From Peptostreptococcaceae bacterium VA2 (lineage in GTDB: Bacteria; Bacillota; Clostridia; Peptostreptococcales; Peptostreptococcaceae): 64,000 nucleotides of DNA. Position 1 is the first letter of the stretch; every line of letters starts with the position of its first letter. The notes under the pieces were generated by a model. The model was given only the letters and a program-made list of their open reading frames with translations. It was not told where the DNA came from and ran no database searches. The stretch is taken from assembly GCA_000686145.1 (NCBI GenBank), contig JMMB01000007.1, positions 1,488,001 to 1,552,000 on the forward strand. Reading direction: 5' to 3'. The translations under genes were made by a program, and so were the position numbers. Shown here piece by piece: positions 9,086 to 18,634 of the stretch.

Positions 9086-9111
9086 AAAGCCTAGATTTTT
9101 TAGGCTTTTTT
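9086..9111 (+). terminator. Intrinsic terminator after the MATE gene
   Basis: AAAGCCTA-GATTTTT-TAGGCTTTTTTA hairpin with T-run, nine bases after the stop. Confidence 0.85.
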
Positions 9112-9181
9112 ATTTTGTAAATAATCTTAAACTTACATGGTTATAATATGAATATTCAAAAGTAAATATTGGAGGTAAAGT

Positions 9182-10006
9182 ATGTTTAATAAAAAAGCAG
9201 CAGTATTATTAAGCAGCTTGGTACTAGTATGTGGACTGAGTACGGGTTGTGATAAAGAAAAATCAAACAAGACTTCAGGTGTAGCTATATCTGGCTCAAC
9301 TTCAGTAGGACCTCTTATAGAAAAAGAAGCTGAAAAATTTAAAACTTCAAATCCTAGTATAAATATTGAAGTAAATCAATTAGGGTCATCAGCTGGAATT
9401 AAAGATGTTATAAACGCAACTGTTAATATAGGAATGTCATCTAGAGATTTAAAGAAAGAAGAAAAAAGTGCTGGACTTAAAGAAGTAGAAATTGCATATG
9501 ACGGTATAGCCCTCATAACTAATTCTAAAAATAATATAAAAGGGTTAACAATGGCTCAAATAAAAGATATATACACAGGAAAGATAACTAATTGGAAGGA
9601 TCTAGGAGGTAAAGATGCCCCAATAGTGGTTGTATCAAGAGAGGATGGATCTGGGACTCGTGATGCTTTTCAGGAAATAGTAGGATATAAGCCAGAAGAA
9701 CTTACTAAAGAAGCACAAATAGGAGATGGATCAGGAAATATAAAATCCACTGTATCAACAAATAAAAATGCTATAGGATTTATATCATTTGAATATATAG
9801 ATGATACTATAAAGGCTTTAAGTGTAGATAATATAGAGCCAAAAGCTGGTGCAGTTAAAGATGCAACTTATAAAATATCAAGACCGTTTTTATTAGTATA
9901 CAAAGAAGATAAAGCTGATGAAAATTCTAAAAAGTTTATAGATTATATATTAAGTGAAGAAGGACAAAAAATAGTAGAAGAAAATGGGTTAATAAAAATA
10001 AAATAA
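9182..10006 (+). CDS. pstS: Phosphate ABC transporter substrate-binding lipoprotein PstS
   Basis: 274 residues. The lipoprotein signal ends in LSTGC (Cys about residue 23). The mature part is a phosphate-binding protein with SGSTSVGPLIEKEAEKF, QLGSSAGIKDV and the phosphate loop SREDGSGTRDAF. It is the first gene of pstSCAB-phoU; GGAGGT precedes the ATG. It captures phosphate outside the membrane for PstCA. A TATAAT-like box occurs at about 9140-9150; no clear Pho box was identified. Confidence 0.95.
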   Translation: MFNKKAAVLLSSLVLVCGLSTGCDKEKSNKTSGVAISGSTSVGPLIEKEAEKFKTSNPSINIEVNQLGSSAGIKDVINATVNIGMSSRDLKKEEKSAGLKEVEIAYDGIALITNSKNNIKGLTMAQIKDIYTGKITNWKDLGGKDAPIVVVSREDGSGTRDAFQEIVGYKPEELTKEAQIGDGSGNIKSTVSTNKNAIGFISFEYIDDTIKALSVDNIEPKAGAVKDATYKISRPFLLVYKEDKADENSKKFIDYILSEEGQKIVEENGLIKIK

Positions 10007-10023
10007 ATTGATCTAAGTTAATA

Positions 10024-10046
10024 GAGTCTCCCTATTTAGGGAGACT
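10024..10046 (+). promoter_or_regulatory. Intergenic stem-loop between pstS and pstC
   Basis: A perfect 9-bp stem AGTCTCCCT-ATTT-AGGGAGACT lies in the 60-base gap without a T-run. Such hairpins commonly protect the upstream cistron or partly attenuate the rest, giving more binding protein than permease. That role is inference. Confidence 0.65.
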
Positions 10047-10065
10047 TGCCTATATGGAGGATTAC

Positions 10066-10962
10066 ATGCAAATTAATGAAAAATCAGATAACAACAATAA
10101 AAATAAATATTTAATAGATTATATAACACAAAAGATATTTTTAATAAGTGCATTAGTAGCAGTAATGAGTTTACTACTTATAATAGGTTTTGTATTTTAT
10201 AAAGGCTTAACTCCATTTATATTGAAAGGTTATTCATTTGTAGATTTTATATTCGGAAAAGAATGGGTTCCAAGTGCTGATAAATTTGGTATATTTCCAA
10301 TGATAGTATCATCATTGTTAGCAACTTTTGGTTCTTTACTAATAGGAGTACCAATTGGAATTTTTACAGCTGTATTTATAGTTGAAATTGCACCAAAAAA
10401 ATTAGGTAAAATAATATCTCCAGCAGTTGAATTATTAGCAGGGATACCATCTGTTTTGTATGGAGTATTTGGAGTTGCTTTTATAGTTCCAAATATTCAA
10501 AAGATATTTAATTTACCAAAAGGGCAAAGTTTGTTAGCTGTAATAATAGTACTAGCAATTATGATGTTACCTACAATAATAGCTGTATCAGAAACAGCCA
10601 TAAGAGCAGTACCAAAGTCTTACAAAGAAGGGTCTCTAGCTCTTGGAGCATCCAAAACTGAAACAACCTTTAAAGTTGTAGTGCCTGCAGCTAGATCAGG
10701 TATTTTAGCAGCTGTAGTATTAGGCGTAGGAAGAGCTATTGGAGAGACTATGGCAGTTATATTAGTAGCTGGAAATTCTCCAGTTATACCAAATTCTATA
10801 ATGGATAGTGTAAGGTTACTTACAACAAATATAGCACTTGAAATGGGATATGCATTTGGAACTCATCAAGAAATGTTATTTGCAACAGGCGTAGTATTAT
10901 TTATGTTTATACTAATATTAAATTTAATATTAACTAAAATATCAGGTAAGGCGGGAAGCTAA
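10066..10962 (+). CDS. pstC: Phosphate ABC transporter permease PstC
   Basis: 298 residues from ATG at 10066, chosen for TGGAGG five bases upstream; the ATG at 10054 overlaps that site. Six membrane helices. The permease EAA-type loop is seen at about YKEGSLALGASKTETTFKVV. A long extracytoplasmic loop (GYSFVDFIFGKEWVPSADKF) is typical of PstC. It ends two bases before pstA and pairs with it to form the phosphate channel. Confidence 0.93.
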   Translation: MQINEKSDNNNKNKYLIDYITQKIFLISALVAVMSLLLIIGFVFYKGLTPFILKGYSFVDFIFGKEWVPSADKFGIFPMIVSSLLATFGSLLIGVPIGIFTAVFIVEIAPKKLGKIISPAVELLAGIPSVLYGVFGVAFIVPNIQKIFNLPKGQSLLAVIIVLAIMMLPTIIAVSETAIRAVPKSYKEGSLALGASKTETTFKVVVPAARSGILAAVVLGVGRAIGETMAVILVAGNSPVIPNSIMDSVRLLTTNIALEMGYAFGTHQEMLFATGVVLFMFILILNLILTKISGKAGS

Positions 10963-10963
10963 T

Positions 10964-11788
10964 ATGAGAAAGCTCAAAGAAATTGTACTTAATTTAACAG
11001 TATGGTTATGTGCAATATTTACAGTATCTGTATTAGCATCAATAGTTGGATTTATATTTATAAAAGGTGCAAAGTTAATAAAACCATCATTTTTATTTAG
11101 CGATTACTCAGCAAATGGAAGTGGTGGGATATTACCTATGATAGTAGCTACATTGTATACTATCTCTTTAGCAGTCTTAATAGCTACACCAGTAGGAGTT
11201 TTAGCTGCTGTGTATCTTAAAGAGTATGCAAAGCAAGGCAAAATCGTAAAAATAATAAGATTTGCAACTGAAAGTTTAGCTGGAATACCGTCTATAGTAT
11301 ATGGACTATTTGGTGGAATATTTTTTGTAGTAGTACTTGGATTTAATTATTCAATATTATCAGGGTCATTAACTGTATCTATAATAATACTTCCATTCAT
11401 AATTCGTACAACTGAAGAATCATTAAAAACTGTTCCGATAAATTATAGAGAAGCTTCATTAGGACTTGGAGCAACTAGATTTCAAACTTTATATAAGGTA
11501 GTACTACCAAGTGCTGTACCTGGAATACTATCGGGACTTATATTATCAATAGGTAGAGTGGTTGGAGAGTCAGCGGCAATATTACTTACAGCAGGAACTG
11601 TAGCACAGATACCACATAGCATTTTTGATAGTGCAAGAACATTAACTGTTCATGCATATTTGGTTACTAAAGAAAAAGGAAATATAGAAGAAGCAGCCGC
11701 TATAGGAATAGTATTGATAGTTATAATATTAATTTTAAATTCTTTAGCGAAATTGATAAGTAAAAAAATCAATAAAGCAAATTATTAA
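10964..11788 (+). CDS. pstA: Phosphate ABC transporter permease PstA
   Basis: 274 residues, six helices, with the PstA EAA loop (PINYREASLGLGATRFQTLY) and the following VLPSAVPGILSGLILSIGR segment. The start follows pstC after one base, so translation is probably coupled. Partner of PstC in the membrane. Confidence 0.93.
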   Translation: MRKLKEIVLNLTVWLCAIFTVSVLASIVGFIFIKGAKLIKPSFLFSDYSANGSGGILPMIVATLYTISLAVLIATPVGVLAAVYLKEYAKQGKIVKIIRFATESLAGIPSIVYGLFGGIFFVVVLGFNYSILSGSLTVSIIILPFIIRTTEESLKTVPINYREASLGLGATRFQTLYKVVLPSAVPGILSGLILSIGRVVGESAAILLTAGTVAQIPHSIFDSARTLTVHAYLVTKEKGNIEEAAAIGIVLIVIILILNSLAKLISKKINKANY

Positions 11789-11800
11789 TGAGGTGCGAAT

Positions 11801-12559
11801 ATGTCACAAAAAACTAAGATAAGCGTAAGAGATTTAGAACTATACTATGATGATAATAAAGCATTAAATGGAATTAATATAGATATAGCTGAAAATGAAG
11901 TAACAGCTTTTATAGGTCCATCTGGGTGTGGAAAATCAACATTTCTCAGAACTTTAAATAGAATGAATGACTTAATAGATAATGTGAAAATAACAGGAGT
12001 TATAAAAATAGATGGAGAAGACATTTATAAAAGTGATGATGTTATAAAACTTCGAACAAAAGTAGGAATGGTATTTCAAAAGCCAAATCCGTTTCCTATG
12101 AGCATATATGATAACATAGCTTATGGACCTAAGGTACAGGGAATAAGAAGCAAAAAAGAACTAGATAAAATTGTACAAAAAAGTTTAAAAGATGCAGCTA
12201 TATGGGATGAAGTTAAGGATAGACTAAAAACTTCAGCACTAGGTTTATCAGGAGGACAACAACAGCGTGTATGTATAGCTAGAGCAATAGCTATGAACCC
12301 AAAAGTTATATTAATGGACGAACCAACTTCAGCACTAGACCCTATATCAACATTAAAAGTAGAAGAGCTTATACAAAATATGAAGGGTAAATATACAATT
12401 GTTGTAGTTACTCATAATATGCAGCAGGCAGCTAGAATATCTGACAAAACAGCATTTTTTTTAAGTGGAGAAATAATTGAATTTGACAATACTAATACAA
12501 TTTTTACAAATCCTACAAATAAAAAAACAGAAGATTATATAACTGGAAGGTTCGGTTAA
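11801..12559 (+). CDS. pstB: Phosphate ABC transporter ATP-binding protein PstB
   Basis: 252 residues, the usual PstB length. Walker [10 protein letters not shown], PstB-specific [12 protein letters not shown], signature LSGGQQQR, Walker [14 protein letters not shown] and H-loop [17 protein letters not shown] lies upstream of the ATG. It energises PstCA. Confidence 0.96.
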   Translation: MSQKTKISVRDLELYYDDNKALNGINIDIAENEVTAFIGPSGCGKSTFLRTLNRMNDLIDNVKITGVIKIDGEDIYKSDDVIKLRTKVGMVFQKPNPFPMSIYDNIAYGPKVQGIRSKKELDKIVQKSLKDAAIWDEVKDRLKTSALGLSGGQQQRVCIARAIAMNPKVILMDEPTSALDPISTLKVEELIQNMKGKYTIVVVTHNMQQAARISDKTAFFLSGEIIEFDNTNTIFTNPTNKKTEDYITGRFG

Positions 12560-12577
12560 AAGATAAGGAGACCTTAT

Positions 12578-13231
12578 ATGAATATTAGTAATATGGACTT
12601 AAATATAAATAAATTAACTGATTTAACTTTACAAATGATGGATAAATGCCAAAATATAGTTATTAAATCTGTAGATGCAATGGTAGCTAAAGATATAGAA
12701 AAATCAAAAGAGATACTAATTCTAGATAATGAAATAGATGATTTAAGATCATACATAAGAGATAAAAGTATAGAACTTATAGCTCTAAAGCAACCACTAG
12801 CAACCGATTTAAGAATTATACATGCACTTGGTGTTATAGCTATAGAACTTGAACGAGTTGGGGACTATGCAGTAAATATAGCCATGGAAACTATAAAAAT
12901 AGGAAATGATGAATACGTAGAGAAGTTAATAGACATACCAAAGATGAAAGATGTTTGTGTATCTATGCTAATAAATGCTAAAAAAGCTCTTCAAGAAAAT
13001 GATGAAAAACTTGCATATAAAACAGGACTGCAAGATGATATAGTAGATGAATTATATAATGATGTGTATGTAGATGCCCTAGGAGCAATGCATAAAAATG
13101 TTGATAATATAAATCAAGGTGTAAAGCTATTGTTTGTGGGACGATATTTAGAACGAATAGGAGATCATATAACTAATATTTGTGAGTTGGTTATATATGC
13201 AATAAAAGGTGAAATGATAGAGATAGATTAG
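12578..13231 (+). CDS. phoU: Phosphate signalling complex protein PhoU
   Basis: 217 residues, all-helical with two three-helix repeats; the repeated PhoU signature is seen as LIALKQPLATDLRIIHALGVIAIELERVGDYAVNI-type and KLLFVGRYLERIGDHITNICE segments. AAGGAG precedes the ATG. It is the last gene of the pst operon and modulates transporter activity and PhoR signalling. No phoR or phoP is in the window. Confidence 0.95.
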   Translation: MNISNMDLNINKLTDLTLQMMDKCQNIVIKSVDAMVAKDIEKSKEILILDNEIDDLRSYIRDKSIELIALKQPLATDLRIIHALGVIAIELERVGDYAVNIAMETIKIGNDEYVEKLIDIPKMKDVCVSMLINAKKALQENDEKLAYKTGLQDDIVDELYNDVYVDALGAMHKNVDNINQGVKLLFVGRYLERIGDHITNICELVIYAIKGEMIEID

Positions 13232-13257
13232 CTGCTAATTAAATTAGCAGCTTTTTT
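13231..13257 (+). terminator. Terminator of the pst operon
   Basis: GCTGCTAATT-A-AATTAGCAGC hairpin followed by TTTTTT directly after the phoU stop. Confidence 0.9.
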
Positions 13258-13291
13258 ATGCAAAAAATTATAAATCGTTCTTTAATTACAA

Positions 13292-13334
13292 ATTGTATCT
13301 AAACATAAAATCATATTTTATGTTTAGATACAAT
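13292..13334. repeat. Perfect 20-bp inverted repeat with 3-base loop
   Basis: Arms 13292-13311 and 13315-13334 are perfectly complementary (ATTGTATCTAAACATAAAAT and its reverse complement), with loop CAT. It lies between the phoU terminator and the subtilase pseudogene. There is no T-run, so it is either an unusual terminator, a protein-binding palindrome or a remnant of inserted DNA. Confidence 0.85.
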
Positions 13335-13399
13335 TAAAAAATAATTTCTTATGTGATATAAACAATGAAATGTTTTACAATATAAAAGGAAGATACATT

Positions 13400-14359
13400 A
13401 TGAATGAAAACTTAAATCTAATACCATATTTTATTGAAAGTGAAATAACGGATTTATCATATTCTATTCCATACGGAGTTAAGATGATAAATTCACCTAT
13501 GTTATGGTCTAAAGGCTACACAGGAAAAGGTGTAGTTATAGCAGTTATAGACACAGGATGTGATACAAAGCATCCAGCTTTAGATGGTAGCATAATTGGA
13601 GGAAGAAATTTCACCAATGATGATAACTAAGACCCTAATATATATGAAGATTACCAAGGCCATGGAACTCATGTAGCTGGAACTATAGCAGCAAATAACG
13701 ATAAAGTAGGTATTACAGATATAGCTCCTGGTGCGAATTTATTAATTTTAAAAGCATTAAATAAAAATGGTAGTGGAAGTATAAAGTGGATAATAGATGC
13801 TATAAACTATGCAATATCTAAAAATGTATATATAATATCAATGTCACTCGGCGGATCAACAGATACTAAGGAACTACACGATGCAGTTATAAATGCTGTA
13901 AGTAAAAATATATTAGTTGTATGTGCAGCAGGTAATAGATGAGATAATGGAAATTCAAGTACTGATGAATTTGATTACCCAGGTTCTTATGATGAAGTTG
14001 TAGCAGTTGGAGCAATAGATAAAAATAAAAGTATAGCTAGATTTAGTAATTCCAATAAATTTGTAGATTTAGTGGCACCGGGAGTAGGAATTTTATCTAC
14101 CTATAAAAATAAATCTTATGCAACACTAAGTGGGACTAGTATGGCAACACCTCATGTAAGTGGAGCTTTGGCTCTTCTAATAGAGTGGGCAAATAATGAA
14201 TTTGAAAGAAAGCTTACAGAAACAGAATATTATTCTCAACTTATAAAATGTACAGTACCATTTACACTTTCAAGAGCGCTCCAAGGAAATGGATATGTAT
14301 ATATAAATGTGCATAGTATAAATAAAAAAAATAAAGCTATAAAAAAAGATATAAAATGA
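13400..14359 (+). pseudogene. Subtilisin-like S8 serine protease, two in-frame stops
   Basis: One continuous frame of about 320 codons is interrupted by TAA at 13628-13630 and TGA at 13940-13942. The catalytic triad remains: Asp in VIAVIDTGCDTKHPA, His in DYQGHGTHVAGTIAA and Ser in LSGTSMATPHVSGALALL; the oxyanion Asn is in CAAGN just before the TGA. The start at 13400 is preceded by GGAAG; the protein has no signal peptide, like cytoplasmic or spore-associated clostridial subtilases. Residues after the second stop could still be made from an ATG at 14072 but would lack Asp and His. The damage is two point mutations rather than a frameshift. Confidence 0.9.
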
Positions 14360-14382
14360 AAATTTCATATCTTTTTTTATAC
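14340..14382 (+). terminator. Terminator after the subtilase pseudogene
   Basis: AAAAAAGATAT and ATATCTTTTTTT flank a 14-base loop, overlapping the last codons. Confidence 0.75.
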
Positions 14383-14471
14383 TATCGAGTAAGTAACTAT
14401 TATTTGCTTATTAAGAGTACAAAACATGAATATACTATATCGTATTATTAAATTGCAAAGGTAGTGAGATA

Positions 14472-14801
14472 ATGAAAATAAAAGTTATGACAATATTTGG
14501 AACAAGACCAGAAGCTATAAAAATGGCTCCTCTTGTAAAAGAGTTAGAAAATAGATTAGAGATAGAAAGTATAGTTTGTGTAACTGCTCAACATAGAGAA
14601 ATGTTAGATCAAGTTTTAAGTGTATTTGAAATTATTCCAGATTATGATTTAGATACAATGGAACAAAATCAAAGTTTAATGGAAATAACTTTAAGAGCTT
14701 TAGAAAGTTTAGATAAAGTTATAAAAAAAGAAAAGCCTGATATGGTGTTAGTTCATGGAGGCACAACTACAACATTAGCCATCACTTGGACCAACATTTA
14801 A
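14472..14801 (+). pseudogene. UDP-GlcNAc 2-epimerase (WecB/MnaA), N-terminal fragment
   Basis: 109 residues, of which about 103 match the start of UDP-N-acetylglucosamine 2-epimerase: [34 protein letters not shown] and the [15 protein letters not shown] segment. Intact enzymes run to about 370 residues. The frame leaves the family at about 14779 and stops six codons later, where an unrelated DUF11-type sequence begins. AAGGTAGTGAG precedes the ATG. The product cannot be active, since the C-terminal UDP-binding domain is missing. It belongs to ManNAc-type surface-glycan synthesis, as does the broken wecC at 22348. Confidence 0.88.
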
Positions 14802-15204
14802 CAAAGGTTCAGTAATTGTTAATGGTGTAAGTAATCAAACGTATGACCCAACAGCTGGATTTAGTCTGGGAGATATAGGAATGGGTAATGTCGTTACTGT
14901 AGCATTTGTTGCAACAGTAGTATCAATTCCACCAACAAATCAAGCTGTTATACCGTTTAAATATGTAGTTGATCAAAAACAACAACCATATAGTAGCACA
15001 GCTTATTCAAATACTGTAACAACTAATATAGCACTAGGTAGTTTAAGTGTAACTAAGGCAGTAAATAAACAATTTGCTACAATAGGAGATAACTTAACGT
15101 ATACTGTTACGATAGTAAATACAGGAAACATTAATGCTACTAATGTAGTATTCTTAGATCCAACCCCTACTAACTCAGTATTTGTATTAGCATCTACAGA
15201 ATAA
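14779..15204 (+). pseudogene. Internal fragment of a DUF11-repeat surface protein
   Basis: In a frame shifted from the wecB fragment, about 140 residues match DUF11-type beta-sandwich repeats of large Gram-positive surface proteins: GSVIVNGVSNQTYDPTAGF, then VVTVAFVATV, then a new repeat beginning LSVTKAVNKQFATIGDNLTY and VTIVNTGNINATNVVFLDPT. There is no start codon with a binding site, no signal peptide and no wall anchor; the frame stops in the middle of the second repeat. It is fused directly to the wecB remnant, which marks a deletion junction. Confidence 0.8.
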
Positions 15205-15255
15205 AAAAATATATCCTGCAAATAATAATAATAAAATATGAAAAGAGATAAAATT

Positions 15256-15903
15256 ATGAAAAAATTACTTTACATAAGTGTGAATTCAAAACCAGAGGAC
15301 CTATCAGCTAGTAAAACAATAGCTAGAAAATTTATAAATAGATTCTTAGAAGAAAACAAAGATTTTAAAGTAGAAGAATTAGATTTGTACAAAGAACATA
15401 TACCAAGACTTGAATACAAATACTTTGAAAAAAGAAATTGTATAATAAAAGAAGAAGATGCGAAACAATTAGATGATAAAGACATAAAGGAAATACGAAA
15501 AATAAGAGGTTTATGTGATCAATTTGTAGGTGCTAATGTATATGTAATAGCAGCACCAATGTGGAGCTTGTCATTCCCTGCACCACTTAAAGAATATATA
15601 GATTGTATAATGCAAGATCAAAAGACAATAACATTTGATAGTGGAAAACCAGAAGGTCTTTTAAATGATATAGATAGAACCGTAGTATATATTCAATCAT
15701 CAGGAGGTCATATTCCATGGATACTAAAGCCTGTGATGAATAAAGGTGTAAATTATGTAGAGAATATAATTAAATTTATGGGAATTAAGAAATTTGAAGA
15801 ATTATTAGTAGATGGTACAGGATTTACAGAACAAGAGAAAAAAGAAGCTATAGACAAAGCTGAAGGAAAAATAGATGATATAATACATTCTATGAAGTAT
15901 TAA
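15256..15903 (+). CDS. FMN-dependent NADH azoreductase family protein (flavodoxin fold)
   Basis: 215 residues from ATG at 15256 (MKKLLYISVNSKPEDLSASK). An ATG six codons upstream has no binding site. The N-terminal SxSxxxxxxF phosphate-binding turn, the YVIAAPMWSLSFPAPLKEYI flavin-binding segment and the IQSSGGHIPW loop are typical of AzoR-type NAD(P)H dehydrogenases. These are cytoplasmic FMN enzymes reducing quinones or azo compounds. It is intact although its left neighbours are broken. Confidence 0.85.
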   Translation: MKKLLYISVNSKPEDLSASKTIARKFINRFLEENKDFKVEELDLYKEHIPRLEYKYFEKRNCIIKEEDAKQLDDKDIKEIRKIRGLCDQFVGANVYVIAAPMWSLSFPAPLKEYIDCIMQDQKTITFDSGKPEGLLNDIDRTVVYIQSSGGHIPWILKPVMNKGVNYVENIIKFMGIKKFEELLVDGTGFTEQEKKEAIDKAEGKIDDIIHSMKY

Positions 15904-16195
15904 TATTGGTTTATAAAATTAAGAAATTGATAAAAAAACATGATACATTTTGAAATTTAATAAAATTTATATATTGAAAAAAATAATGGGAAAACATTTT
16001 TTACAACAGAATTTAAATATAGATTAAAATATAAATTATAAATCAAGTACAAAAAAATAAGGAAATAACAGCGTTTAATAGGAACAATTAATTTATAGAA
16101 AATATTGAAAATTAAAAAAAATAAAAGATGAATGAGATATTATGTCAAAAAAATAAAAATAAGAAAAAACATGTCGAAAAACAGAAAAAAATGTA
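15904..16195. other. AT-rich intergenic region without recognised gene
   Basis: About 290 bases between the azoreductase stop and the permease promoter. Both strands are extremely AT-rich with no open frame longer than about 20 codons with a binding site, and no riboswitch core or terminator-like hairpin with a T-run was recognised. Confidence 0.7.
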
Positions 16196-16223
16196 TTGAA
16201 AGTAATTAAAAATGCATTATAAT
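16196..16223 (+). promoter_or_regulatory. Sigma-A-type promoter of the amino-acid permease
   Basis: TTGAAA (16196-16201), a 16-base spacer and TATAAT (16218-16223), about 50 bases before the permease start. Confidence 0.7.
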
Positions 16224-16271
16224 TAAAAATGTAAAATGAAATAATAAAATTATATATCTAAGGAGAATGAC

Positions 16272-17618
16272 ATGGAAAATAATCAACTTCAAAAAACTCT
16301 TGGAATGTCTGCGGCTCTATCAACGGTTGTTGGTATGGTAATAGGAGCAGGAGTATTCTTCAAACCTCAGTCAGTTTATATGTCAACAGGTGGAGAACCA
16401 GGATTAGGGGTAATAGCATGGGTATTAGCAGGAATTATAACTATAACAGCAGGACTTACTGCAGCAGAAGTTTCAGCAGCAATACCTAAAACTGGTGGAA
16501 TGATGATATATATAAAAGAAATCTACGGAGATAGATTAGGGTTTTTAACAGGGTGGATGCAAACTGTATTATTCTTCCCAGGAACAATAGCAGCATTAGG
16601 AGTTATATTTGCAGAACAAGCAGTAACTTTAATCGGAAAACCTTCTTTAACGCTTCCAATAGCAGTTGGAATTATTTTATTAGTAGCAGCATTAAATACT
16701 TTAGGATCTAAAACAGGTGGAATGATACAAACTGTATCTACACTATGCAAGTTAATACCTCTTGTATTAATAATGGTATTTGGATTCATTAAAGGGTCAG
16801 GACAAAATGAAATATTAACTCCTCTTGTTGGAGAAGGTGTTAATGTAGGGAGTGTAATAGGACAGGTATTAATAGCGATATTATTTGCTTATGATGGATG
16901 GATAAATGTTGGAGCTTTAGCTGGGGAGATGAAAAATCCAGGTAAAGATTTACCTAAGGCTATAGTTGGTGGATTAACAGTAGTTATGGCAGTTTATTTA
17001 ACAATAAACTTAGCATACCTTTGGGTATTACCAGCTAGTGAATTAGCAACATATTCAGCACCAGCAGCAGCAGTAGCAGAAGCTATATTTGGACCAGTTG
17101 GTGGAAAAATAATAACTGTTGGGATATTAATATCAGTATTTGGAACATTAAATGGATTTACTTTAACAGGTTCTAGAGTTGCTTATACTTTAGCCGAGCA
17201 AAAAACTTTACCAGGACATAAGTCTTTATCAAAGTTAAACGGAGCTCAAGCACCAGCTAACTCAATATTATTAATAGCAGGACTTTCTTCAATATATGCT
17301 TTATCTGGACAATTTAACTTATTAAGTGACTTAGCTATATTTGCTATATGGATATTCTATGTATTAACATTTATAGGTGTTATAAAATTAAGAAAAGATC
17401 AGCCAAACTTACACAGACCATATAAAGTACCTCTATATCCAGTAATACCATTAATAGCAATATTCAGTGGATTATTTGTTGTAGTAAATCAATTATTCTT
17501 AGCAGGTATGAAAACTACTATGGTGTCTGTAGGAGGACTTATAGTAACTGCAATAGGTCTACCAGTTTACAATTATATGGTTAAGAAAAATAAAGAAGAT
17601 TTAAAAAAAACAGCATAG
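16272..17618 (+). CDS. APC-superfamily amino acid permease
   Basis: 448 residues, about twelve helices. The APC signature is clear in helix 1 (VVGMVIGAGVFFKPQSVYMS) and helix 6 (ILFAYDGWINVGALAGEMKNP), with RPYKVPLYP near the C-terminus. The closest well-known relatives are SteT-like and other LAT-type exchangers. AAGGAG precedes the ATG. Transported amino acid not determinable from sequence. Single-gene unit with its own promoter and terminator. Confidence 0.9.
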   Translation: MENNQLQKTLGMSAALSTVVGMVIGAGVFFKPQSVYMSTGGEPGLGVIAWVLAGIITITAGLTAAEVSAAIPKTGGMMIYIKEIYGDRLGFLTGWMQTVLFFPGTIAALGVIFAEQAVTLIGKPSLTLPIAVGIILLVAALNTLGSKTGGMIQTVSTLCKLIPLVLIMVFGFIKGSGQNEILTPLVGEGVNVGSVIGQVLIAILFAYDGWINVGALAGEMKNPGKDLPKAIVGGLTVVMAVYLTINLAYLWVLPASELATYSAPAAAVAEAIFGPVGGKIITVGILISVFGTLNGFTLTGSRVAYTLAEQKTLPGHKSLSKLNGAQAPANSILLIAGLSSIYALSGQFNLLSDLAIFAIWIFYVLTFIGVIKLRKDQPNLHRPYKVPLYPVIPLIAIFSGLFVVVNQLFLAGMKTTMVSVGGLIVTAIGLPVYNYMVKKNKEDLKKTA

Positions 17619-17626
17619 ATATATAT

Positions 17627-17659
17627 AAAAACTCAAAGTGAAAGCTTTGAGTTTTTTTT
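17627..17659 (+). terminator. Terminator of the permease gene
   Basis: AAAACTCAAAG-TGAAAG-CTTTGAGTTTTTTT hairpin with T-run. Confidence 0.9.
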
Positions 17660-17802
17660 ATATTAATTAAAAAAATTAATTTATATGTGATAAAACAAGA
17701 AAATTAACTAATACTATATAAAGAACAAAGTAAAAAATAAATAAAAAAGATGTTCCCGAAAATATACAATATAACTTAAAGTCATGCACAGGAGGAACAA
17801 TA

Positions 17803-18525
17803 ATGAACAGCCTAATGAAAAAAAAATTAAAAATAATATTAAGTAGTGGAGTAATAGCAATAGGTACGATAGTATCTAATATCAAAGTAGTATGCGCTTA
17901 TAATGAAGAATCTAACAATCAAAGGAAAATTGCATATATAACTATTGATGATGGACCATCTAAATACACTGAAAGTATAATAAAAATCCTAAACAAACAC
18001 AATGCTAAAGCAACATTTTTTATGATAGATAGAAATATGAAAAATTATCCAGATCAAGTAAAAAGTATAATTGAAAATGGAAATACTGCAGGATTTCATA
18101 CTGTTTCCCATGATATAAATAAGTTGTACAAAAGCTGTAATTCTGCAAAAGAAGAATTTGATATAAACATGAAAACTTTTTATGAAATAACAGGGATGGA
18201 ATCTAAATTAATAAGATTGCCATATGGAAGTAAGCCATGTACACCAAGTAAATCATATGAAAATTTAGTAGAAGCAGGATATAAACTTTGGGATTGGAAT
18301 ATAGATACTGAAGATTGGAAATTTAGTTCTAATAAAATAATACAAAATGTTAAAAATTATACTCAAAATAAAAATAAAGTAGTTATTTTAATACATGAAA
18401 AGCAACAAACAGTAGAAGCACTAGATAAGATATTAGTATACTTAGTAAATGAGGGATATGAGCTCTTACCAATAGATGAGAACCAAAAACCACAAAATTT
18501 TTGGTCAGATAATCTTAATCAATAA
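17803..18525 (+). CDS. Secreted polysaccharide deacetylase (NodB domain)
   Basis: 240 residues. A signal peptide (MKKKLKIILSSGVIAIGTIV, ending near VVCAYN) is followed by a NodB deacetylase domain: YITIDDGPSKYT (catalytic Asp pair), FHTVSHDINKL (metal His pair), LIRLPYGSK, and C-terminal WNIDTEDW and VILIHEK. The domain is complete. It probably removes acetyl groups from peptidoglycan or chitin-like glycans at the cell surface. AGGAGGA precedes the ATG at good spacing. Intact, in contrast to the broken glycan genes around it. Confidence 0.88.
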   Translation: MNSLMKKKLKIILSSGVIAIGTIVSNIKVVCAYNEESNNQRKIAYITIDDGPSKYTESIIKILNKHNAKATFFMIDRNMKNYPDQVKSIIENGNTAGFHTVSHDINKLYKSCNSAKEEFDINMKTFYEITGMESKLIRLPYGSKPCTPSKSYENLVEAGYKLWDWNIDTEDWKFSSNKIIQNVKNYTQNKNKVVILIHEKQQTVEALDKILVYLVNEGYELLPIDENQKPQNFWSDNLNQ

Positions 18526-18541
18526 AAAAAAATTGATTAAG
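18514..18541. terminator. Hairpin after the deacetylase gene
   Basis: CTTAATCAAT and ATTGATTAAG flank an all-A loop at the end of the gene; there is no T-run on the plus strand, so termination strength is uncertain. Confidence 0.5.
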
Positions 18542-18634
18542 ACTATATTCATAATACAAATTTGTAGTAAATATAATGCAATTGAATATAATTTAGTATT
18601 GAAGTATTTATTTTAAAGGGAGTAATATTTATTT

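Noticed and set aside
13940-13942. TGA in the subtilase gene as a selenocysteine codon
   Set aside because: The family has no Cys there, no SECIS-like stem follows, and a TAA stop occurs earlier in the same frame.
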